A stretch of 64,000 nt of DNA from CAVSBT01 sp964609465 (GTDB taxonomy: Bacteria; Chloroflexota; Dehalococcoidia; DSTF01; JALHUB01): contig CAZSSQ010000001.1 in NCBI GenBank assembly GCA_964609465.1, positions 9,258-73,257 on the forward strand. The letters are read 5' to 3'. Under the pieces are notes generated by a model, which saw nothing but the letters and a program-made list of their open reading frames with translations, searched no databases and was not told the DNA's origin. Shown piece after piece: positions 58,591 through 64,000 of the stretch; the first letter of the stretch is position 1; every line of letters starts with the position of its first letter. Both the position numbers and the translations under genes were made by a program.

Positions 58591-59556
58591 ATGCGGCGAG
58601 TCCTGCTTGGCTTGTGCCTCATCCTGGGATTGGCGAGCATCTGCGTGGGGAGTGTCTGGCTTGCCTCGAGCCTGGCCTTGGAGCATTTGGCAGCGGGAAG
58701 TCTTCCTGTCGATCTCAGATCAGAGTTGGAAGCGGACTACCACCGCGAAGACGCGCCGTCATATCTGCCCGCCTTGGAGCCGAGCGTATCAGAGCAGGCC
58801 CGCGAGGACGAGGCGCAGCTCGCCGTTCAATTCTCCTGGGAAGATCTGGAGTTCGTGCCAGTATTCTCCTCACTGCCGGACTGGCAGGCAGTGCCCACAC
58901 CCGCCCGGCTTCTGACCCCGGCGGCCACAGCCCCAGCGGAGGAACCGCCTGGGGATTCCACGCCGGCACCACGCCCCGAGTCGACCGCAGAACGTTCTCC
59001 ACCGTCAAGCTCTCCCCGTAGCAGCTTCGTCGCCCGCTTCGGGCCCTATCCAGACGCCGACACATACATCGCGGAGGAGGCCAAGAATGCGAACTACGCG
59101 GCCGCAGGTGAGATGTATGTGTCCAACACGATCGGTCGTCGAGAGCGCATCCTCATCGCCGTCAGCCCCGCGGGGTTAATAGGATCGGGCAGGCTTGAGC
59201 GCGCCGTCCTTCACATCTACATGGCGTCATCCGTCGGAACGGGTGAGCCGGCGACGGTGAATCGGGTGACGGCTCCGTGGGATCCGACCACCGCCACCTG
59301 GGCATCTGTCTTGGGGGGCCGGTTCGACGTGGCGGCGGCAACAAGCATCGACACCAAGAGCACCGGGTGGAAGGCGTTGGACATCACGCCTCTGATGCGA
59401 GAATGGCTCCAAGGCTCGTCTAAGAACTATGGAGTCATCCTGACGGCACCCGCTGCTGGTGGAGACATCAACGCCACCTTTTACGGCAGCAACTATCCTG
59501 ATCCACTCCTGCGACCGTGGTTAGAGGTCAGCTTCGTCGCCCCCAGCGATTCGTAG
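58591..59556 (+). CDS. Secreted DNRLRE-domain protein
   Basis: 321 residues from ATG 58591. A signal peptide or anchor (LLGLCLILGLASICVGSVWLASSLAL) is followed by a Pro/Ser/Ala-rich region (about 105-150) and a C-terminal beta-sandwich of about 165 residues. That domain carries the DNRLRE-type pattern (PYPDADTYIAEEAKNANYAAAGEMYVSN ... RLERAVLHIYM ... TAPWDPTTATWASV ... GWKALDITPLMREWLQGSSKNYGVIL), a jelly-roll found in extracellular carbohydrate-active and adhesive proteins. It starts 17 bp after the HD-GYP gene, so it may be a surface output under the same transcript. Confidence 0.75.
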   Translation: MRRVLLGLCLILGLASICVGSVWLASSLALEHLAAGSLPVDLRSELEADYHREDAPSYLPALEPSVSEQAREDEAQLAVQFSWEDLEFVPVFSSLPDWQAVPTPARLLTPAATAPAEEPPGDSTPAPRPESTAERSPPSSSPRSSFVARFGPYPDADTYIAEEAKNANYAAAGEMYVSNTIGRRERILIAVSPAGLIGSGRLERAVLHIYMASSVGTGEPATVNRVTAPWDPTTATWASVLGGRFDVAAATSIDTKSTGWKALDITPLMREWLQGSSKNYGVILTAPAAGGDINATFYGSNYPDPLLRPWLEVSFVAPSDS

Positions 59557-59569
59557 CCCCGGCGGCGCC

Positions 59570-59731
59570 ATGACCCCGAGCCCCGCCAGCCGAGCGGTCC
59601 TGCGCCGCGCTGGCGACATCGTGGAGGCGGAGGGGGCGACCTATCGCTGGAGCTGGTCAACCGCCACCGACGAGGTGACGCTTCGTGACCGCGAGGGCCG
59701 AGTGTGTGTCTGTCCAGGGCTTTCTTGACAG
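59570..59731 (+). CDS. Possible 53-residue small protein or remnant
   Basis: An ATG frame reads RRAGDIVEAEGATYRWSWST...EVTLRDREGRVCVCPGLS, which looks more like coding sequence than noise (alternating polar and aromatic residues, beta-hairpin-like). Its end runs into the 105-bp repeat copy B. No ribosome site is strong. It may be a remnant of the same decayed gene. Confidence 0.25.
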
Positions 59732-59809
59732 CTATGAAGTCGAGTGCAGGGGTGCTCTCGGGCTCCTCCGAGGTCGATAATCGCGCTGAGGCGTGTAAGA
59801 TGCAGAGTC
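59700..59809. repeat. 105-bp repeat, copy B (overlaps start of degenerate GGDEF gene)
   Basis: Counterpart of 56452-56557. It ends with GAGGCGTGTAAGATGCAGAGTCC, so the ATG at 59800 used by the GGDEF-like gene lies within the repeat. A perfect TTGACA at 59725-59730 lies in this copy only. Confidence 0.55.
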
Positions 59810-60492
59810 CAGCGCCCCCGTCACCCACGCTGGCGAGGCTGGCTGGGGTTGTCACGTGCGTCACTGTGGCCGTCTCTGGCGCACTGCTTGTTGCCCTCGA
59901 AGACCACACATACGGTGGCATCGGGCTTGTCCTATCCGTAGGTCTGGGCGGCATATTCGTGGTCATGGAGCTGCGCTTTGTCTTGGCCCTCGGTCGGTCT
60001 CAGGCGCCAACCGTTGTTGTTGATCACGGCGGATCAGCGAAAGGATTCCTCGAATCACTCCTGGACCCTGAGACGACGCTGCCACGCTTCTGGCTCTTCA
60101 GGGCGCGTCTCACGGAGGAGATTCAGCGGTCACAGAGGCATGCGCGGGTGCTGACGCTGTGCGCGCTGGAGCCCGACGGCTTCGCAGCCTATCTGGACCG
60201 AGAGTTCCGAGGGAAAGTGGGCCGCGCCGTACGCGGCCATCTTCGCACCACCGACTCTGCGACAGTGGACCACTCCGGCAGGCTGCTGGTGCTCTTTTCT
60301 GAGACAGCCGGGTCGGGCGGAGAAGCGGCGGTTAGACGCCTGGTAAAGACGCTCAACTCGATGCTCTTCGACGAGGAAGAGAAACCGCGCCAATGGCGAG
60401 CTGCCATGGTCTTCTACCCTCAGGACGGGGCCAGCGCCGACGACCTGCTGAAGAGGCTGCATGGCCTGCTAGTCAAACAACCCGCGGCCTAG
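59800..60492 (+). CDS. Membrane protein with degenerate GGDEF domain
   Basis: 230 residues from ATG 59800; longer forms from 59704 would read through the repeat. Two membrane helices (about 12-32 and 40-65) precede a cytoplasmic domain. Residues 90-109 (DPETTLPRFWLFRARLTEEI) match the DxLTGLxNRR-type start of GGDEF domains, and the domain length is right, but where the GG(D/E)EF loop should be the sequence is VDHSGRLLVL (156-165). It should therefore be inactive as a cyclase and may bind nucleotide or partner proteins, perhaps the HD-GYP protein encoded nearby. Confidence 0.7.
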   Translation: MQSPAPPSPTLARLAGVVTCVTVAVSGALLVALEDHTYGGIGLVLSVGLGGIFVVMELRFVLALGRSQAPTVVVDHGGSAKGFLESLLDPETTLPRFWLFRARLTEEIQRSQRHARVLTLCALEPDGFAAYLDREFRGKVGRAVRGHLRTTDSATVDHSGRLLVLFSETAGSGGEAAVRRLVKTLNSMLFDEEEKPRQWRAAMVFYPQDGASADDLLKRLHGLLVKQPAA

Positions 60493-60531
60493 GTCCTCGG
60501 GCCCGCAGCCAGCGCTCCACCAACACCATAG

Positions 60532-61488
60532 CTACTGCCCGAGGGCTTTCAGCAGCTCGCGAGCCGCCGCGGCCACGTGGCCCGCCGTCAGGCCGTACTT
60601 CTCTAAGAGCGCCTCGTTGGGGCCGGACTCGCCGAAGGTGTCGCGGAGGCCAACGCGGCGCATGGCCGTGGGGCGCCGCTCGCCCAGCACCTCTGCCACC
60701 GCGCCTCCCAGGCCGCCGATGATGGTGTGGTCCTCCGCCGTGACCACGGCCCCCGTTCGTGCGGCGGCGTCGACCACGGCCTGTTCATCGAGGGGCTTCA
60801 GCGTCGGCACGTGGAGCAGGTGCGCGGAGACCCCTTCGGCGGCCAGGATGTCACCCGCCTCCAGGGCGCGAGTGGTCTGGACGCCGGTCGAGATGATGGT
60901 CACGTCCCGGCCCTCGCGCACGACATAGCCTCTGCCGATCTCGAAGCGATGGTCCGGCCCAAATATCACCGGGCTGGGGTCTCGGGTCATCCGCAGGTAG
61001 ACGGGGCCCCGGTGGACTGTAGCGGCGTGCATGGCAAGGCGGGCCTCGGTGGCGTCGCCCGGGGCCAGCACCGTCATGTTTGGCATCGCCCGGAAGACGG
61101 CGATGTCTTCGGCTGATTGGTGGGTCTTGCCGGTGAAGCCGGTGAGCAGGCCGGAGTAGGCGCCCTGGATCTTGACGTTGAGCGCGGGCTGGGCGATTAC
61201 GACCCGCACCTGGTCCAGGTCCCGCTTGGCCGCGAAGACCGCGAAGGTGGAGATCCAGGGGATGAACCCGAGGGTGGAGAGCCCGGCCGCGGTGCCCGCC
61301 ATGTTCTGCTCGGCGATGCCCATGGCCAGGAACCGGTCGGGGTAGGCCTGGGCGAACTGGTCGGCCAGGGTGGAGTTGGCCAGGTCGCCGTCCAGCACCA
61401 GCAGATCGGGGTAGAGACCCCCCAGCTCGACCAGCGTCTCGCCGAAGACCTGGCGCAGGGCCACCCGGTCGCCGACGACGTAGCTCAC
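60532..61488 (-). CDS. Transketolase, C-terminal subunit
   Basis: 318 residues; GTG at 61488 overlaps the N-subunit stop by 4 nt (GTGA). It corresponds to the PYR and C-terminal domains of transketolase: VLDGDLANSTLADQFAQAYPDRFLAMGIAEQNMAGTAAGLSTLGFIPWISTFAVFAAKRDLDQVR holds the catalytic Glu of the PYR domain, and GLTGFTGKTHQSAEDIAVFRAMPNMTVLAPGDATEA is conserved. It forms a functional enzyme with the adjoining N-terminal subunit. Split transketolases are common in bacteria and archaea. Confidence 0.92.
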   Translation of the reverse strand: MSYVVGDRVALRQVFGETLVELGGLYPDLLVLDGDLANSTLADQFAQAYPDRFLAMGIAEQNMAGTAAGLSTLGFIPWISTFAVFAAKRDLDQVRVVIAQPALNVKIQGAYSGLLTGFTGKTHQSAEDIAVFRAMPNMTVLAPGDATEARLAMHAATVHRGPVYLRMTRDPSPVIFGPDHRFEIGRGYVVREGRDVTIISTGVQTTRALEAGDILAAEGVSAHLLHVPTLKPLDEQAVVDAAARTGAVVTAEDHTIIGGLGGAVAEVLGERRPTAMRRVGLRDTFGESGPNEALLEKYGLTAGHVAAAARELLKALGQ

Positions 61489-62336
61489 GGCTGCTCTCCC
61501 AGTTCCAGCAGGCCGCGCCGCAGGTCTTCCTCGGACAAAGGATGGGCGTGCCAGACAAAGTTGTTCTCCATGAAGGAGACGCCTTTGCCCTTTACGGTGT
61601 GGGCGATGATGACGCAGGGACGGCCGACAGTCTCCTGGGCCAGGGCGCAGGACTTCAGAAGTGATTCGACATCGTGGCCGTCGGCTTCGAGGGCGCGCCA
61701 GCCGAAGGCCTCCCACTTCGCCGGCAGGTTCGTCGTGGGCCGCTGTCGGCCCCGTTCGCCGAAGTCGGGCCAGGTGAACTGGGGCAGCCCATTGTAGTCG
61801 ACTATGGCGGTGAGCTTGTCCAGACCGTAGCGGGCGGCCACCTCCGCCGCTTCCCAGACCTGCCCCTCCTGTATCTCGCCGTCTCCGAGCAGGACCCACG
61901 TACGGAACGAAAGGCCCCGCAGCCTGGCGCCCAGGGCCATGCCTATCCCCGGCGAGAGGCCCTGTCCCAGGGAGCCGGTGGACATCTCGACTCCGGGCGT
62001 CAGCGTCATGTCAGGATGGCCCTGGAGGCGGGAGTTGATGGCGTCGAAGGTGTTCAGCTCCTCGATGGGGAAGTAGCCGCGCAGGGCAAGGACAGAGTAG
62101 AGCCCAATGGCCGAGTGTCCCTTGCTCAGGATGAAGCGGTCGCGTTCCGGCCAGTCCGGCCGGGCCGGGTCGATGCGGAGGACGCGAAAGTAGAGGACCG
62201 CCAGGATCTCGGCCGCCGACAGGGGTCCGCCGATGTGGCCGGCGCCGGCGTGGTGCACGCTGCGCAGGACCAGGCAGCGTATGCGGCGCGCTATCGCTTT
62301 CAGCTCTTCGACGGTGGCTACGTCCAAGGGGCACAC
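61485..62336 (-). CDS. Transketolase, N-terminal subunit
   Basis: 283 residues from GTG 62336; TTG 62327 has a better-placed GAGGTG site and is an alternative. The open frame upstream overlaps iolB and is a shadow. ThDP-binding signature LLGDGEIQEGQVWEAAEVAARYGLDKLTAIVDYNGLPQ and SKGHSAIGLYSVLALRGYF, GHPDMTLTPGVEMSTGSLGQGLSPGIGMALGARL are all classical transketolase PP-domain segments. It moves two-carbon units between sugar phosphates with the C-subunit. It lies 13 bp after iolB. Confidence 0.92.
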   Translation of the reverse strand: MCPLDVATVEELKAIARRIRCLVLRSVHHAGAGHIGGPLSAAEILAVLYFRVLRIDPARPDWPERDRFILSKGHSAIGLYSVLALRGYFPIEELNTFDAINSRLQGHPDMTLTPGVEMSTGSLGQGLSPGIGMALGARLRGLSFRTWVLLGDGEIQEGQVWEAAEVAARYGLDKLTAIVDYNGLPQFTWPDFGERGRQRPTTNLPAKWEAFGWRALEADGHDVESLLKSCALAQETVGRPCVIIAHTVKGKGVSFMENNFVWHAHPLSEEDLRRGLLELGEQP

Positions 62337-62349
62337 CTCTGCCGAGACC

Positions 62350-63150
62350 CTAGTCCTGTGGCGCCGCCCACTGTCGCCTGATCCAGGCGTGGGCAGCGTC
62401 GTCGGTAGCAGCCATGGACCGCTGGTCGCCGGCGAGTACGTTGAGGTAGTAGCCGCGGTAGCCATAGGCCTGGGCCACAACGTGATAGCCCCGGGGCACC
62501 AGCACCAAGTCGCCGTCTCCCACCGTCAGCGTCTCATCCAGGTCATGCTCGTCCGTGTACACCCGCTGGAAGGCGAAGCCCTGTGGGTGGTCCTGGCGGT
62601 GATAGTAGATCTCCTCCAGGTCTGCCTCCTGGGGCGGCCGGTCCGTCTCGTGCTTGTGGGGCGGGTAGCTGGACCAGTGACCCGGCGGCGTCAGCACCTC
62701 GACCACCAGCAGCCTGTGGGCGGGGAACTCCGGCGGGATGACGTGGCAGATGGTGCGGCTGGCGTTGCCGGCGCCTCGCAGCTCGACGGCGATGTCCTCC
62801 GGCCGGATCAACCGTGGCAGGCCCGCGCGCTCGCTTCGGGCCAGGCACACGGCCAGGGTGGCGCCCTCCGGGGAGGCGACCTCCACCTTCGTGGCCGGCG
62901 GCAGGTAGAGGGCGAAGGGGAGTCCGTCGAAGATGTCCTCGCGGCGCCCGACGGCTGGCCATTCCCCCACCGTGGAGCGCACGTCGATGACGCCGGTCAG
63001 GACCACGATGGCGGCCTCGGAGTCCCCGGTCTCGAAGGTGAGCGGCTGGCGCGGGGCCAGGCGGCGTACCAGGAAGCCTATGTAGCTCCAGCCGGCATCC
63101 TCGGGTGTGAGGGTGTGCTGGCCGTCGGCGTCAGGGTGGATACAAAGCAT
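62350..63150 (-). CDS. iolB: 5-deoxy-glucuronate isomerase
   Basis: 266 residues, matching IolB length. Diagnostic segments: TPEDAGWSYIGFLVRRLAPRQPL, IVVLTGVIDV, LPRLIRPEDIAVELRGAGNASRTICHVIP, and the metal site of the bicupin in GHWSSYPPHKHETDRPPQEADLEEIYYHR (His, His, Glu), followed by GDGDLVLVPRGYHVV. It converts 5-deoxy-glucuronate to 5-dehydro-2-deoxy-gluconate in myo-inositol breakdown. It heads an operon with split transketolase genes; other iol genes are not in the window. Confidence 0.92.
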   Translation of the reverse strand: MLCIHPDADGQHTLTPEDAGWSYIGFLVRRLAPRQPLTFETGDSEAAIVVLTGVIDVRSTVGEWPAVGRREDIFDGLPFALYLPPATKVEVASPEGATLAVCLARSERAGLPRLIRPEDIAVELRGAGNASRTICHVIPPEFPAHRLLVVEVLTPPGHWSSYPPHKHETDRPPQEADLEEIYYHRQDHPQGFAFQRVYTDEHDLDETLTVGDGDLVLVPRGYHVVAQAYGYRGYYLNVLAGDQRSMAATDDAAHAWIRRQWAAPQD

Positions 63151-63690
63151 AGCGCAGCCTCGGTCAATGGGTGGTCATGCCCAATCTAGCCTCGGCTCGC
63201 GGCCAGTGTCAACAACAAGGAGGGCCTAGCGTGGGATGCCGGCGCTTCGCTGGTGCCGTAGTCGGTGACCGCGGTTCCTCAGGTCGAGGGCTGCTACCAG
63301 GCCATCGCACGGGTCATGATGCAGTAAGACACCAGCAGAATAGCCAGGGGCCTCTGACTTCGTTGCGAACGCGTTCATCAAGAACGCAGGCGTTAGCATA
63401 TCCTCGGTGTCACGAGCGACACAGACGAGTGCATTGAGATCCCGTGAGGCGCACGTCATGGAGGTGATCAATCCGATCGTCCGTCGGCTCACGCGTGAGG
63501 CGGCTGAGGACCCGGAGGGGTTCTGGGCTCGGGCGGACGAGAAGCTCCCGTGGTTCCGGGGGGTTGAGATCGTGAACAATGATCGCTACTCTTATGGCGG
63601 CTCGCTGCTTGGCGGCGGTCATGCGGGACTCGGTCACTGCCAATACGGGGACCGCGAGCCGAAGCCGCGCGACAAGGAGGAGGTAGCTCC
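63151..63690. other. 540-bp region upstream of iolB and the binding protein; contains gene scraps
   Basis: Apart from the iolB promoter it holds two coding-like scraps: a plus-strand ACS-like N-terminus (63458-63694) and a minus-strand frame (63226-63480) reading ARDTEDMLTPAFLMNAFATK and onward, which I cannot assign. No intact gene is supported here. Confidence 0.45.
63183..63212 (-). promoter_or_regulatory. Sigma-70-type promoter for iolB-transketolase operon
   Basis: On the minus strand TTGACA (63212-63207) matches the -35 consensus exactly, followed after 18 bp by TAGATT (63188-63183). The predicted transcription start is about 25 nt before the iolB ATG. Confidence 0.65.
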
Positions 63691-63694
63691 ATGA
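63458..63694 (+). pseudogene. Truncated acyl-CoA-synthetase-like N-terminus (possible)
   Basis: About 78 residues. INPIVRRLTREAAEDPEGFWARADEKLPWFRGVE resembles the N-terminal helix of AMP-forming acetyl-CoA synthetases (FWA...L.WF). The resemblance stops after about 40 residues, and the rest (SYGGSLLGGGHAGLGHC) is not recognisable. It ends over the start codon of the binding protein. Either a decayed fragment or chance; low confidence. Confidence 0.3.
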
Positions 63695-64000
63695 GCGAGG
63701 GCGACAACTACTGGACGAGACTGCGGGCCCAGAAACTCAGCCGCCGGCGCCTGCTGGCGGGAGCGGTCGCCGCCGGCGCTGGCGCCGCCGGGCTCGCCGC
63801 CACGGGCTGCGGCGGCGGCGAAGAAGGCCCAGCGGCCGCCTCACCCACGCCGTCGACGGGTGGTGAATCAGCCCTCACTACCGTGGCCAGCCGGGGCGGC
63901 ACCTACCGCGCCTTCGGCTACGACTCCCTGGTCCTGGACACCCGTGACCCCCACCAGACCCGCCTCGGCCCCATGTACAACATCCAGTCCTACATCTTCA
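63691..64000 (+). CDS. Tat-exported solute-binding lipoprotein, N-terminal fragment
   Basis: 103 residues before the right edge. ATG follows AAGGAGGAGG. A twin-arginine signal (LSRRRLLAGAVAAGAGAAGLAATGC) ends in a lipobox-like ATGC, so the protein is probably exported folded and lipidated at the Cys near residue 40. A Gly/Glu/Ser-rich linker leads to RGGTYRAFGYDSLVLDTRDPHQTRLGPMYNIQSYIF, which fits the start of a family 5 (oligopeptide/nickel type) binding protein. Substrate cannot be judged from this part. Confidence 0.75.
   Translation, partial: MSEGDNYWTRLRAQKLSRRRLLAGAVAAGAGAAGLAATGCGGGEEGPAAASPTPSTGGESALTTVASRGGTYRAFGYDSLVLDTRDPHQTRLGPMYNIQSYIF

Noticed and set aside
1..64000. tRNA, rRNA, CRISPR arrays, insertion sequences
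   Set aside because: No cloverleaf-like segment with the GTTCRANNC arm, no regularly spaced direct repeats and no transposase or integrase motif was seen in the intergenic regions; a tRNAscan or minced run would settle this.

Overview
The window is GC-rich, densely coded bacterial DNA. It has no rRNA, tRNA, CRISPR or insertion sequence that I could recognise. The gene content (F420-hydrogenase-type beta subunit, HMG-CoA-synthase/DUF35 plus thiolase pair, non-pyrrolysine MttB-type protein, many Rossmann-fold dehydrogenases, LuxR-like TAGGG boxes, c-di-AMP riboswitch) together with a bacterial archaellum locus points to a Chloroflexota bacterium, perhaps of the Dehalococcoidia/SAR202 type. That is an inference from gene content, not a phylogeny. 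A run of 100 N at 48173-48272 marks a scaffold join, so the two sides may not be true neighbours.

Layout. 1-3 kb: an iron-sulfur FrhB-like fragment, a LarA-family racemase and a glycosyltransferase. 3-12.4 kb (minus strand): the central finding, a complete archaellum-type motor and filament operon in archaeal gene order: two archaellins, an ArlD/E-like protein, two ArlF/ArlG-like pseudopilin-type proteins, ArlH, ArlI and ArlJ, then an acidic protein and an M23 peptidoglycan hydrolase fused to a degenerate amidase domain. 12.6-14.2 kb: two membrane-anchored surface proteins, one with a Thr/Pro repeat stalk. 14.2-21.1 kb (minus): a catabolic set of TPP enzyme, zinc alcohol dehydrogenase, class III aminotransferase, thiolase and an HMG-CoA-synthase-like protein lacking its cysteine. 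21.2-23.6 kb: a methyltransferase, an HpcH/HpaI aldolase and a zinc-ribbon protein. 23.5-29.8 kb (minus): a surface-glycan operon (flippase-like, GT-C, Gfo/Idh/MocA, GT4, GT2). 30.2-32 kb: an ABC exporter pair.

32-34.1 kb: a membrane GT2 under a c-di-AMP (ydaO-type) riboswitch. 34.2-45.1 kb: GH1 beta-glucosidase, SDR, single-domain EamA transporter, VOC protein, F420/FMN split-barrel protein, M24 peptidase-like protein, two tandem branched-chain-amino-acid-type binding lipoproteins, a class V aminotransferase and a saccharopine-dehydrogenase-like protein. 45.4-48.1 kb: an amidohydrolase and an ADP-forming acyl-CoA synthetase alpha subunit. 48.3-53.3 kb: a truncated SDR, IlvD and a LonB-type protease. 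53.6-56.3 kb: an MttB-type methyltransferase and a Cys/Met-metabolism PLP enzyme. 56.7-60.5 kb: a c-di-GMP island (HD-GYP receptor, DNRLRE-type secreted protein, degenerate GGDEF protein) with a 105-bp repeat. 60.5-63.2 kb: IolB with a split transketolase. 63.7 kb to the end: the start of a Tat-exported solute-binding lipoprotein.

How the parts fit: the archaellum operon, the cell-wall hydrolase at its end, the glycan operon, the surface stalk protein and the c-di-GMP/c-di-AMP elements are all envelope or motility functions. Several of their upstream regions share a TAGGG(G)-type box, which suggests, without proving, a common regulator.
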